A stretch of 64,000 nucleotides of DNA from Parabacteroides goldsteinii (GTDB lineage Bacteria; Bacteroidota; Bacteroidia; Bacteroidales; Tannerellaceae): assembly GCF_015550595.1 (NCBI RefSeq), contig NZ_JADNBB010000019.1, forward strand, positions 59,880 through 123,879. Direction: 5' to 3'. The notes beneath the pieces were generated by a model. That model saw nothing but the letters and a program-made list of their open reading frames with translations, made no database searches and was not told the origin of the DNA. Made by a program: the position numbers and the translations under genes. This document shows positions 53,972 to 63,503 of this stretch, piece by piece. Position 1 is the first letter of the stretch. Each line of letters begins with the position of its first letter.

Positions 53972-56900
53972 ATGCAAAACAAGGGATTTGTAAAGGTCTT
54001 CGCAGTGTTACTTACGCTTGTATGTTTGTTCTATCTATCGTTCTCATTTGTAACAAGATATTACAACAATAAAGCCGCTGAGTATGCAGGAGGGGATCCG
54101 TCGAAAGAGAGTCTTTATTTGGACTCATTATCTACTCAGAAGGTATGGTTGGGCTATACGCTCAAGCAGTGCCGTGAAATGGAAATTAGTTTAGGACTTG
54201 ACCTGAAAGGCGGTATGAACGTCGTTCTGGAGTTGAATGTGGCCGATGTAATCCGTTCGCTGTCAAACAACAACCAGGATGAAAACTTCAATAAGGCTTT
54301 AACTTCAGCTTATGCTCGCCAGGCAACCAGTCAGAGAGACTTTATTGACTTGTTTGCAGAAGAGTACAAGAACCTGGACAGTGGAGCACGTTTGTCTGCC
54401 ATTTTCAGTACGTTTGAGTTGAAAGACAAGATTACTCCTCAGAGCACGGATGCTCAGGTTGTTTCTGTATTGAAAGAAGAGTTGAAAAGTGCTATCGATA
54501 ACTCGTTTAACGTATTACGTACCCGTATCGACCGTTTCGGTGTAGTTTCTCCGAACATTCAACGTCTGGAAACAGCTGGTCGTATCCTGGTGGAACTTCC
54601 GGGTGTGAAAGAACCGGAACGTGTTCGTAAATTGTTGCAGGGTAGTGCTAATCTGGAATTCTGGGAAACTTATCAGTTACCGGAAGTGTATCAGCAGCTG
54701 GTTGCTGCCGATAATATTCTGGCAACAGTATTGAAAGAACACAATGACGAAGCTTCTGCTACTGAAACAGAAACTGTTTCTACTGACGGTGCTGATACGA
54801 CTGTAACGGAAACTGCTACTGTTGATGAAAGTGCAAATACTAACGAAGCCGATTCTCTGTTGGCTCAGATCGCTCAGGATAAACCGGAAGCTCAGGCTAA
54901 CCAGTCGATGGAAGAGTTTGCAAAACAGCATCCGTTGTTTGCATTGCTGCAGATCAACCAGTACAACGGTCAGTTAGGTCGTGGCGCTTCTGTGGGTGTG
55001 GCTAATGTGAGAGACATTCCTAAGATCAACGAATACCTGGCAATGAAGCAGGTAAAAGACGTATTGCCCCGTAACCTCTCTTTGAAATGGGGTGTTAAGG
55101 CAATCGATGAGAAAGAACAATATTTCGAATTATATGCTATCAAGGTTACTAACCGTGACGGTTCACCTGCCTTGGGTGGCGATGTGGTGACTGACGCTAA
55201 CGCTGACTTCGTTCAGCAGGTAGGTCGCTCAGAACAGCAGGTTAGCATGAGCATGAACGCAGAAGGAGCTAAAGCATGGGCTCGTCTGACAAAAGAAAAT
55301 ATAGGTAAATCTATCGCTATCGTTTTGGATGATATGGTTTATTCAGCTCCGAACGTAAACGATGAAATTACCGGAGGACGTTCTTCTATCACAGGTCATT
55401 TCACTCCGGAAGAAGCGAAGGACTTGGCAAACGTATTGAAATCAGGTAAGATGGCAGCTTCGGTACATATCGTACAGGAAGACGTTGTCGGTCCGTCACT
55501 GGGTCAGGAAGCTATCAGCTCCGGTGTTATCTCGTTTGCTCTGGCTTTGATCCTGTTGATGGTTTATATGTGTGCATTCTACGGAATCATTCCGGGTCTG
55601 ATTGCAGACGGTGCGCTGGTTTTGAACATCTTCTTCACAATGGGTATCCTTGCCTCTTTCCAGGCAGTACTTACTTTGCCGGGTATCGCCGGTATGGTGT
55701 TGACGCTGGGTATGGCGGTCGATGCGAACGTGTTGATCTACGAACGTACAAAAGAAGAACTTCGTGCTGGTAAATCGTTAGGCAAGGCTATTGCCGATGG
55801 TTATAGCAACGCGTTCTCTGCTATCTTCGACTCCAACTTAACATCTATCATTACCGGTGTCGTATTGTTCTACTTCGGTACAGGTCCTATCCGTGGTTTC
55901 GCAACTACCATGATCATCGGTCTGTTCGCTTCTTTCCTTACAGCAGTCTTCTTGACTCGTATCGTTTATGAAGCATTACTGGCTAAGGATAAACTGAAGA
56001 ATGTAACATTCGTAACTTCAATTACAAAAGACCTGTTGACTAATCCGAAAGTCAACTTCTTGGGTGCCCGTAAAGTAGGTTATATTATTCCTGCTGTTAT
56101 CATCCTGCTGGGAGCTATCTCTATGTCAACAATCGGTTTGAACAATGGTATCGACTTCACCGGTGGACGTAACTATATCGTTCGTTTTGACCAGGATGTG
56201 AAGACAGACGAAGTTCGTAATATGTTGGATGAAAAATTGGACGGCGCTGTAAGTGTTATCACTATCGGTACTCCGGATCAGGTTCGTATCTCTACCAACT
56301 ATAAGATTGATGATGCAGACCCGGCAGTAGACCAGGAAATCGAATCTCTGTTGTTCGAAGGCGTTAAAACATTGCTTCCTGCAGATGCAACACTGGAGCA
56401 GTTCACGACTACTTATATCCAGAGTTCACAGAAGGTAGGACCGAGTATGGCCGACGACATCAAGAACAGTGCCATTATGGCCGTTATCTTTGCTATGTTC
56501 TGTATGGCTGCTTATATCCTGCTTCGTTTCCGCGACTGGTCATTCTCTGTAGGAGCATTTGCTTCAGTTGCAGTAACAACATTGTGTATCATTTCTTTCT
56601 ATACATTATTATGGAAGTTGTTACCGTTCTCTATGGAAGTCGACCAGACGTTTATTGCGGCTATCCTGACGATTATCGGTTACTCGATCAATGATACCGT
56701 GGTTGTATTCGACCGTATCCGTGAAACGATCGGTCTGTATCCGAAACGCGACCGTTACCAGGTGATCAATGATGCTTTGAACTCTACATTGTCTCGTACA
56801 TTCAATACATCATTAACTACATTGGTTGTTGTACTTTGTATCTTTATCCTCGGTGGTAGCACAATCCGTAGCTTTACGTTCGCTATCCTGCTGGGTATCG

Positions 56901-57001
56901 TAGTCGGAACATATTCAACATTGTTTATCGCGACTCCGATTGCATACGAAATACAGAAAAGAAAGATCAATAAGAAAGCAGCTGCCGAATTAGCGAAATA
57001 A
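53972..57001 (+). CDS. secDF: Fused protein translocase subunit SecDF
   Basis: A 1009-residue inner-membrane protein that uses proton-motive force to help SecYEG export proteins. SecD part: LGLDLKGGMNVVLEL, RTRIDRFGV, GMAVDANVLIYERTKEELRAG. SecF part: NGIDFTGGRNYIV and GYSINDTVVVFDRIRE. Twelve membrane segments are expected. An acidic, Thr-rich insertion (about 258-300, TETETVSTDGADTTVTETA) in the first periplasmic domain is typical of Bacteroidota. It is monocistronic with a terminator. Confidence 0.97.
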   Translation: MQNKGFVKVFAVLLTLVCLFYLSFSFVTRYYNNKAAEYAGGDPSKESLYLDSLSTQKVWLGYTLKQCREMEISLGLDLKGGMNVVLELNVADVIRSLSNNNQDENFNKALTSAYARQATSQRDFIDLFAEEYKNLDSGARLSAIFSTFELKDKITPQSTDAQVVSVLKEELKSAIDNSFNVLRTRIDRFGVVSPNIQRLETAGRILVELPGVKEPERVRKLLQGSANLEFWETYQLPEVYQQLVAADNILATVLKEHNDEASATETETVSTDGADTTVTETATVDESANTNEADSLLAQIAQDKPEAQANQSMEEFAKQHPLFALLQINQYNGQLGRGASVGVANVRDIPKINEYLAMKQVKDVLPRNLSLKWGVKAIDEKEQYFELYAIKVTNRDGSPALGGDVVTDANADFVQQVGRSEQQVSMSMNAEGAKAWARLTKENIGKSIAIVLDDMVYSAPNVNDEITGGRSSITGHFTPEEAKDLANVLKSGKMAASVHIVQEDVVGPSLGQEAISSGVISFALALILLMVYMCAFYGIIPGLIADGALVLNIFFTMGILASFQAVLTLPGIAGMVLTLGMAVDANVLIYERTKEELRAGKSLGKAIADGYSNAFSAIFDSNLTSIITGVVLFYFGTGPIRGFATTMIIGLFASFLTAVFLTRIVYEALLAKDKLKNVTFVTSITKDLLTNPKVNFLGARKVGYIIPAVIILLGAISMSTIGLNNGIDFTGGRNYIVRFDQDVKTDEVRNMLDEKLDGAVSVITIGTPDQVRISTNYKIDDADPAVDQEIESLLFEGVKTLLPADATLEQFTTTYIQSSQKVGPSMADDIKNSAIMAVIFAMFCMAAYILLRFRDWSFSVGAFASVAVTTLCIISFYTLLWKLLPFSMEVDQTFIAAILTIIGYSINDTVVVFDRIRETIGLYPKRDRYQVINDALNSTLSRTFNTSLTTLVVVLCIFILGGSTIRSFTFAILLGIVVGTYSTLFIATPIAYEIQKRKINKKAAAELAK

Positions 57002-57025
57002 GAAGCAGTTACGATAAGATAAGGA

Positions 57026-57057
57026 AGAGGCTGTCTAGTTTTAGGCAGTCTCTTTTT
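57026..57057 (+). terminator. Intrinsic terminator after secDF
   Basis: AGAGGCTGTCT/AGGCAGTCTCT with G-U pairs and a T-run. Confidence 0.88.
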
Positions 57058-57168
57058 GCTTTTATTATGCTTCTAAACATATATGTGAAATTGCTCAAAC
57101 GTAAGGAAATAATTACCTTGTAGGCCACTTATAGGATGTTTTTCTGACAGATTGTAAGTAATAGATAA

Positions 57169-59178
57169 ATGTCATCAGTTATGCAAATACATCTTGGTCG
57201 CCAATTACCGGAATATCCTTCTTTTGTTGCCGGTATCCGCCGCGCTCCTGATCGCGGCTATACGCTTACGCCTACACAAACCGAAACAGCATTGAAAAAT
57301 GCTTTAAGGTATGTACCTAATGAACTTCATGCAACGTTGGCTCCCGAATTTATGGAGGAACTTCTTACCCGTGGAAGGATATACGGATATCGTTATCGTC
57401 CCGAGGGAGACTTGAAAGCACGTCCGATTGAAGATTATAAGGGGAATTGTCTGGAAGGGAAAGCTTTTCAGGTGATGATAGATAACAATCTCTGTTTCGA
57501 TATTGCCTTGTATCCGTACGAATTGGTTACTTATGGCGAAACCGGGCAAGTTTGTCAGAACTGGATGCAATACCGGCTTATCAAGCAGTATCTGGAAGTA
57601 ATGACACAGGAACAGACATTAGTTATCGAGTCAGGTCATCCTTTGGGATTGTTCCGGTCGAAGCCGGAAGCTCCCCGGGTTATCATCACGAATTCGATGA
57701 TGGTCGGTTTGTTCGACAACCAGAAAGACTGGCATATTGCTGCCCAGATGGGAGTGGCTAATTATGGACAGATGACAGCCGGAGGATGGATGTACATAGG
57801 TCCGCAAGGAATCGTTCATGGTACGTTCAATACGCTATTGAATGCCGGGCGCCTGAAATTGGGCATCCCGCAAGATAAAGACCTTAGAGGCCATCTTTTT
57901 GTCTCTTCCGGATTGGGCGGTATGAGCGGGGCACAACCGAAAGCAGCGGTTATAGCCGGAGCAGCCTGCATTGTTGCCGAAGTCGACTTTTCACGTATCG
58001 AGACACGGCGTTCACAAGGTTGGGTACAGCTGGTTACAGCCGATAAAGCGGAGGCCTTCCGTTTGGCGAAGAAAGCGCAGGCTGCGAAAGAGCCTCTTTC
58101 GATAGCCTTTCATGGCAACATTGTCGACCTGCTGGAATATGCCGGAGCGGAATCTGTTCATATCGACCTGTTGAGTGACCAGACATCCTGCCATGCCGTC
58201 TACGAAGGTGGTTATTGTCCGGCAGGAATCAGTTTTGAAGAGCGGACACGGCTGTTGTCGGATGATCATGATAGGTTTTGTACTTTAGTCGATCAGTCGT
58301 TATGCAGGCATTATGAGATAATAAAGAAGCTGGTGGCCTCAGGTACCTATTTCTTCGATTACGGCAATTCATTTATGAAAGCGATTTACGATGCCGGAGT
58401 GAAAGAAATATCCAGGAACGGAATAGATGAAAAAGACGGTTTTATCTGGCCTTCTTATGTGGAAGATATCATGGGCCCTGAACTGTTCGATTATGGTTAT
58501 GGACCTTTCCGCTGGGTATGCCTGAGCGGTAAACATGAAGATTTGATAAAAACAGACCATGCGGCAATGGATTGTATCGATCCGGAACGCAGGGGGCAAG
58601 ACCGGGATAATTACAACTGGATACGCGATGCCGAAAAGAACCGGCTGGTAGTCGGTACGCAAGCCCGTATCCTGTATCAGGATGCCGAAGGGCGGTTGAA
58701 GATCGCTCTCCGCTTTAACCGGATGGTACGTGATGGTGAGATAGGCCCTGTTATGTTAGGCCGCGACCACCACGACGTAAGTGGAACAGATTCGCCTTTT
58801 CGTGAAACTGCGAATATTTATGACGGTAGTAACGTAATGGCCGATATGGCCGTACAATGTTTTGCCGGAAATGCCGCGCGTGGAATGAGTCTGGTTGCTC
58901 TTCATAACGGTGGAGGAGTAGGAATCGGTAAGGCTATAAACGGCGGTTTCGGTATGTTGCTTGACGGAAGCGAGCGGGTGGACGAAATATTACGTTCTGC
59001 CATGCTGTGGGATGTCATGGGAGGTGTGGCACGCCGGTCATGGGCCCGTAACCCGCATGCAATCGAGACCTGTGAAGTATTTAATAAGAAAAATGAAGAT
59101 CAGTATCATATAACGATTCCTTATATTCCACAGGAAACGTTGATACACCAAATAGTAGAGACCTCTTTAAATACCTGA
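57169..59178 (+). CDS. hutU: Urocanate hydratase
   Basis: A 669-residue NAD-dependent enzyme converting urocanate to imidazolonepropionate. The NAD-binding GLGGMSGAQPKAA, the TAGGWMYIGPQGIVHGT block and HNGGGVGIGKAINGGFG are diagnostic. It is longer than the ~550-residue proteobacterial form, as in Bacteroidota. First gene of a five-gene hut operon; a weak promoter candidate (TACCTTGT, 57114) lies upstream. Confidence 0.96.
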   Translation: MSSVMQIHLGRQLPEYPSFVAGIRRAPDRGYTLTPTQTETALKNALRYVPNELHATLAPEFMEELLTRGRIYGYRYRPEGDLKARPIEDYKGNCLEGKAFQVMIDNNLCFDIALYPYELVTYGETGQVCQNWMQYRLIKQYLEVMTQEQTLVIESGHPLGLFRSKPEAPRVIITNSMMVGLFDNQKDWHIAAQMGVANYGQMTAGGWMYIGPQGIVHGTFNTLLNAGRLKLGIPQDKDLRGHLFVSSGLGGMSGAQPKAAVIAGAACIVAEVDFSRIETRRSQGWVQLVTADKAEAFRLAKKAQAAKEPLSIAFHGNIVDLLEYAGAESVHIDLLSDQTSCHAVYEGGYCPAGISFEERTRLLSDDHDRFCTLVDQSLCRHYEIIKKLVASGTYFFDYGNSFMKAIYDAGVKEISRNGIDEKDGFIWPSYVEDIMGPELFDYGYGPFRWVCLSGKHEDLIKTDHAAMDCIDPERRGQDRDNYNWIRDAEKNRLVVGTQARILYQDAEGRLKIALRFNRMVRDGEIGPVMLGRDHHDVSGTDSPFRETANIYDGSNVMADMAVQCFAGNAARGMSLVALHNGGGVGIGKAINGGFGMLLDGSERVDEILRSAMLWDVMGGVARRSWARNPHAIETCEVFNKKNEDQYHITIPYIPQETLIHQIVETSLNT

Positions 59179-59182
59179 AGTT

Positions 59183-60088
59183 ATGAGTAGTTGGAGTAAG
59201 ATAATGGAATGTGTTCCCAATTTTAGTGAAGGAAGAGATTTGGGAAAGATAGAAAAAATAGTAGAGCCATTCAGAGCCAGACAGGGAGTAAAATTGTTAG
59301 ATTATAGTAATGATGAAGATCATAACCGTTTGGTGGTAACCGTGGTCGGTGAACCCGGGGCATTGAAAGCTGCTTTGCTGGAAGCTGTGGGACAGGCTGT
59401 AGCATTGATAGATCTGACTTGTCACACCGGACAGCATCCGAGGATGGGAGCTGTCGATGTCGTACCGTTTATTCCTATAAAAGGATGTACGATGGAGGAA
59501 GCAGTCGGTTTATCGAAGGAGGTAGGCGAACAGATCGCAACTTTGTATGATGTGCCTGTATTCCTTTATGAAAAGTCGGCTTCGGCCCCTTACCGTGAAA
59601 ACCTGGCAGCTGTCAGGAAAGGTGAGTTTGAAGGAATGGCGGATAAGATTAAATTGCCGGAATGGCAACCGGACTTTGGTCCGGCCGAACGCCACCCGAC
59701 AGCCGGAGCCGTTGCTGTAGGCGCACGCATGCCACTGGTAGCTTATAATGTGAATCTCGGTACGGCAAATCTGGAAATAGCCAGCGATATCGCGAAGAAG
59801 ATCCGTTTTATAGGCGGTGGCCTGCGTTATTGCAAAGCTATGGGAGTAGAGTTGAAAGAGCGCGGAATCACACAGGTATCCATAAACATGACCGATTATA
59901 CACGTACGGCCCTGTACCGTGCATTCGAACTGGTCAAGGTGGAAGCACGGCGTTATGGAGTGCCGGTGGTTGGAAGTGAGATAATCGGATTGGTTCCGAT
60001 GGAAGCATTGATCGATACGGCATCTTTTTACCTGGGGTTGGAGAACTTTTCGATGAACCAGGTGTTAGAAGCCAGAATAATGGAATAA
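59183..60088 (+). CDS. ftcD: Glutamate formimidoyltransferase
   Basis: A 301-residue enzyme moving the formimino group of formiminoglutamate to tetrahydrofolate. It has ECVPNFSEGRD at the N-terminus and catalytic His in CHTGQHPRMGAVDVVPF. It is the transferase half of the animal bifunctional protein; the cyclodeaminase half is a separate gene two positions on. Gap of 4 bp after hutU. An ATG at 59204 would also work. Confidence 0.96.
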   Translation: MSSWSKIMECVPNFSEGRDLGKIEKIVEPFRARQGVKLLDYSNDEDHNRLVVTVVGEPGALKAALLEAVGQAVALIDLTCHTGQHPRMGAVDVVPFIPIKGCTMEEAVGLSKEVGEQIATLYDVPVFLYEKSASAPYRENLAAVRKGEFEGMADKIKLPEWQPDFGPAERHPTAGAVAVGARMPLVAYNVNLGTANLEIASDIAKKIRFIGGGLRYCKAMGVELKERGITQVSINMTDYTRTALYRAFELVKVEARRYGVPVVGSEIIGLVPMEALIDTASFYLGLENFSMNQVLEARIME

Positions 60089-60091
60089 AAC

Positions 60092-61342
60092 ATGAAAGGA
60101 GATAAATTACTGATAAGAAATGCATCACAGGTCGTTACCTGCTCCGGTTTTCAAGCAAAGAAAGGTTCGGAAATGTCCGACCTGCATGTGATTGAAGATG
60201 GAGCGGTAGTCGTATCCGGCGGTATAATCACACATGTCGGACCAACCAAAGATATTTTACGACAGGTCGATGTGGAGGAATATCTTGAGATTGATGCCAG
60301 TGGCCGGGCACTTCTTCCCGGCTTCGTGGATAGTCATACTCATTTTATTTTCGGAGGTTACCGGGAAGAAGAGTTTTCCTGGCGGTTGAAAGGGGATAGT
60401 TATATGTCGATCATGGAACGGGGCGGCGGTATAGCCAATACGGTCAATGCTACCCGCGATTGCGACTTCGAGCAATTGTGGAGTATCGGTTACGAGCGGC
60501 TCGACGAGATGCTCGATATGGGGGTTACGACAGTTGAAGGAAAAAGCGGATACGGTCTTGATTTCGAAACGGAATTAAGGCAACTGCGCGTTATGGCCGA
60601 CCTGAACGAAGAACATCCGGTAGACGTGGTTTCCACCTATTTGGGTGCTCATGCCACTCCTCCCGAGTATACCCACCAGACAGACGACTATATCACCTAT
60701 ATGATCGAGCAGGTATTGCCGGAGCTTCGTCTGGAAAGAACTGTTACCTTTTGTGATGTCTTTTGCGAACAAGGAGTCTTTTCCCTGAAGCAAAGCGAAC
60801 GCCTGTTGCGTGCAGCAAGAAGCCAGCGTTTCAAGCTAAAGATGCATGCCGACGAGATCGTATCCCTGGGAGGTGCCGAACTGGCCGCCCGTTTGAAAGT
60901 GGTCAGTGCCGACCATCTTCTACATGCCTCGGACGAAGGTATCAAACGGATGGCACGTAGCGGGGTGATCGCCACCTTGCTTCCGCTTACCGCTTTCTCG
61001 CTGAACGAACCGTTTGCCCGCGGACGCGAGATGATAGATGCCGGTTGTGCCGTGGCTCTGGCATCCGATTATAATCCCGGCAGCAGTTTCTCCTGCTCTA
61101 TCCCCATGCTGTTTGCTTTGGCCTGTATTCAGATGAAACTGACGGTGGAAGAAGCGGTTACAGCACTGACTATTAATGGAGCGGCCGCTCTGGGACGTGC
61201 AAATAAGATTGGTAGTATTGACGTAGGAAAGAAAGCCGACCTGGTTTTATTGAAATATCCTTCTTATAAGTTCCTGCCTTACAATGTAGGAATGAATATT
61301 GTGGATACAGTTATCAAGGACGGTATTATTTATATGATCTGA
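60092..61342 (+). CDS. hutI: Imidazolonepropionase
   Basis: A 416-residue amidohydrolase that opens imidazolonepropionate to formiminoglutamate. Metal-binding SHTHF, YREEEFSWRLKGDSYMSIM, GKSGYGLD, KMHADE and SDYNPGSS are all in order. Gap of 3 bp after ftcD. Confidence 0.97.
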   Translation: MKGDKLLIRNASQVVTCSGFQAKKGSEMSDLHVIEDGAVVVSGGIITHVGPTKDILRQVDVEEYLEIDASGRALLPGFVDSHTHFIFGGYREEEFSWRLKGDSYMSIMERGGGIANTVNATRDCDFEQLWSIGYERLDEMLDMGVTTVEGKSGYGLDFETELRQLRVMADLNEEHPVDVVSTYLGAHATPPEYTHQTDDYITYMIEQVLPELRLERTVTFCDVFCEQGVFSLKQSERLLRAARSQRFKLKMHADEIVSLGGAELAARLKVVSADHLLHASDEGIKRMARSGVIATLLPLTAFSLNEPFARGREMIDAGCAVALASDYNPGSSFSCSIPMLFALACIQMKLTVEEAVTALTINGAAALGRANKIGSIDVGKKADLVLLKYPSYKFLPYNVGMNIVDTVIKDGIIYMI

Positions 61343-61386
61343 GAAGTATGTTATTCATTGTTTAACACCTTAAATATTATTATACT

Positions 61387-62010
61387 ATGCTGGTAGACTT
61401 GACAATTAAAGACTTTTTGGCCGAAACCGCCGGTAACGCACCAGTTCCTGGCGGTGGAAGTATCTCTGCCCTGAACGGAGCTATTGCTACTGCCTTGACG
61501 GAAATGGTCGCGAACCTGACTATCGGGAAAAAGAAATATGCCGATGTAGAAGGACAGATGAAAACGATAGCCACGGAAGCGGCTCTTATCCGTGAACGTC
61601 TGATACGCGACATCGACCGTGACAGTGAGGCTTACGACCGTGTATTTGCAGCTTTCAAACTTCCGAAAGAAACGGAAGAACAGATTGCTGAACGTAGCCG
61701 TACAATTCAGGATGCAACAAAAGAAGCGGCAATGGTTCCCATGCAAGTCGCCGAAGAGGTGGCATCCGTGATGGAAACAATTATCTACGTAGCACATAAA
61801 GGTAACCGAAATGCTGTTACCGATGCCTGTGTTGCTATGATGACGGCCCGTACCTGTGTGCTGGGGGCTTTACTGAATGTCCGTATTAACTTGGGTTCGA
61901 TTAAGGATGAAGTTTTTGTGGAACGAATGAAAGTAAAAGCCGACTATCTGGAGTCTGAAGCAATCCGTATCGAGACTAAGCTGCTTAATTGGGTTAAAAC
62001 AATCTTATAA
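61387..62010 (+). CDS. fchA: Formimidotetrahydrofolate cyclodeaminase
   Basis: A 207-residue helical enzyme converting 5-formimino-THF to 5,10-methenyl-THF and ammonia. Motifs are APVPGGGSISAL at the N-terminus and AARMAL-like TDACVAMMTARTCVLGALLNVRINLGSI. Together with ftcD it returns the histidine carbon to folate. Confidence 0.95.
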   Translation: MLVDLTIKDFLAETAGNAPVPGGGSISALNGAIATALTEMVANLTIGKKKYADVEGQMKTIATEAALIRERLIRDIDRDSEAYDRVFAAFKLPKETEEQIAERSRTIQDATKEAAMVPMQVAEEVASVMETIIYVAHKGNRNAVTDACVAMMTARTCVLGALLNVRINLGSIKDEVFVERMKVKADYLESEAIRIETKLLNWVKTIL

Positions 62011-62012
62011 CT

Positions 62013-63503
62013 ATGAGCAATGTCTATTATGTAGGTTCTGAACCTCTTACTTTCGAAAGTATAGAGCAGATACTTACGCAGAATATGAAACTGGAACTGA
62101 CACCGGAGGTGCGTGACCGTATCCGGAATTGCCGCGATTACCTGGATCGGAAGATCGAGCAGCAGGACGGCCCGCTCTACGGCATTACTACCGGCTTTGG
62201 TTCGTTGTGCAACAAAAATATCTCGCCCGACGAGCTCAGTACCCTGCAGGAGAATCTGGTAAAGAGTCATGCTTGTAGTGTAGGCGACGAAGTAAGCCCG
62301 GTTATCGTCCGGTTGATGATGCTCCTGAAGGCGCATGCCTTGTCGTTGGGACATAGCGGGGTGCAGGTCATTACGGTGCAGCGTATTCTCGACTTCTTCA
62401 ATAACGATGTCCTGCCGATCGTTTACGACCGTGGTTCGCTGGGTGCTTCCGGCGATCTGGCCCCGTTGGCCAATCTCTTCCTTCCGCTTATCGGCGTGGG
62501 GGATGTGTATTATAAAGGAAAGAAGCGGGAAGCCATCAGTGTACTGGATGAGTTTGCCTGGAAACCTGTTCGCTTGAAAAGCAAAGAAGGACTAGCCTTA
62601 CTGAATGGCACGCAATTTATGAGTGCCAACGGTGTCTTTGCCCTGATGCGTGCTTTCCGACTCTCGCGGAGGGCCGATATGATTGCCGCTTTGTCTTTGG
62701 AGGCTTTTGACGGACGTATCGATCCTTTCATGGATTGTATCCAGCAGATACGCCCTCACCCGGGACAGATAGAGACAGGTAAAGCTTTCCGGGAGTTTCT
62801 GGAAGGAAGCGAACTGATAAACCGCAAAAAGGAACATGTGCAAGACCCGTATTCTTTCCGCTGTATCCCACAGGTACACGGTGCGACAAAGGATGCCATC
62901 AACTATGTGTCCGGCGTACTGCTTACCGAGATCAATTCGGTAACGGACAACCCGACTATTTTCCCTGACGAAGATAAGATTATCTCCGGTGGTAACTTCC
63001 ACGGGCAACCCCTGGCGATCTCTTATGACTTCCTGGCTATTGCCCTTGCCGAGTTGGGTAATATCTCCGAACGGCGTGTGGCACAGCTTATCATGGGACT
63101 TCGTGGTTTGCCTGAATTCCTCGTAGCCAACCCCGGACTGAACTCCGGTTTTATGATTCCCCAGTATGCTGCCGCCAGCATGGTTAGCCAGAACAAAATG
63201 TATTGCTATGCCGCCAGCAGCGACTCGATCGTATCCAGCAACGGACAGGAAGATCATGTCAGTATGGGAGCGAATGCCGCCACCAAACTCTTCAAGATCA
63301 TGGATAACCTCGATCTGATCCTGGCCATCGAGTTAATGAATGCCGCCCAGGGGATAGAGTTCCGTCGTCCGGCTAAAACGTCTCCCATCCTCGAAAAGTT
63401 CCTGAAAGACTTCCGCAAAGAAGTCCCTTTTATTGAGGATGACATCGTTATGTACACCGAAATCCACCGTACGGTCGCTTTCCTGCGAAGGCATCCGATG
63501 TAA
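62013..63503 (+). CDS. hutH: Histidine ammonia-lyase
   Basis: A 496-residue lyase converting histidine to urocanate. The MIO-forming Ala-Ser-Gly is at 145-147 in GSLGASGDLAPL; YGITTGFGSL and the later SDSIVSSNGQEDHVSMG are conserved. It is last in the operon although it catalyses the first step. Two bases separate it from fchA. Confidence 0.97.
   Translation: MSNVYYVGSEPLTFESIEQILTQNMKLELTPEVRDRIRNCRDYLDRKIEQQDGPLYGITTGFGSLCNKNISPDELSTLQENLVKSHACSVGDEVSPVIVRLMMLLKAHALSLGHSGVQVITVQRILDFFNNDVLPIVYDRGSLGASGDLAPLANLFLPLIGVGDVYYKGKKREAISVLDEFAWKPVRLKSKEGLALLNGTQFMSANGVFALMRAFRLSRRADMIAALSLEAFDGRIDPFMDCIQQIRPHPGQIETGKAFREFLEGSELINRKKEHVQDPYSFRCIPQVHGATKDAINYVSGVLLTEINSVTDNPTIFPDEDKIISGGNFHGQPLAISYDFLAIALAELGNISERRVAQLIMGLRGLPEFLVANPGLNSGFMIPQYAAASMVSQNKMYCYAASSDSIVSSNGQEDHVSMGANAATKLFKIMDNLDLILAIELMNAAQGIEFRRPAKTSPILEKFLKDFRKEVPFIEDDIVMYTEIHRTVAFLRRHPM

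Noticed and set aside
62598..63257. 219-codon minus-strand frame inside hutH
   Set aside because: Antisense to an intact histidine ammonia-lyase and without protein-like features.
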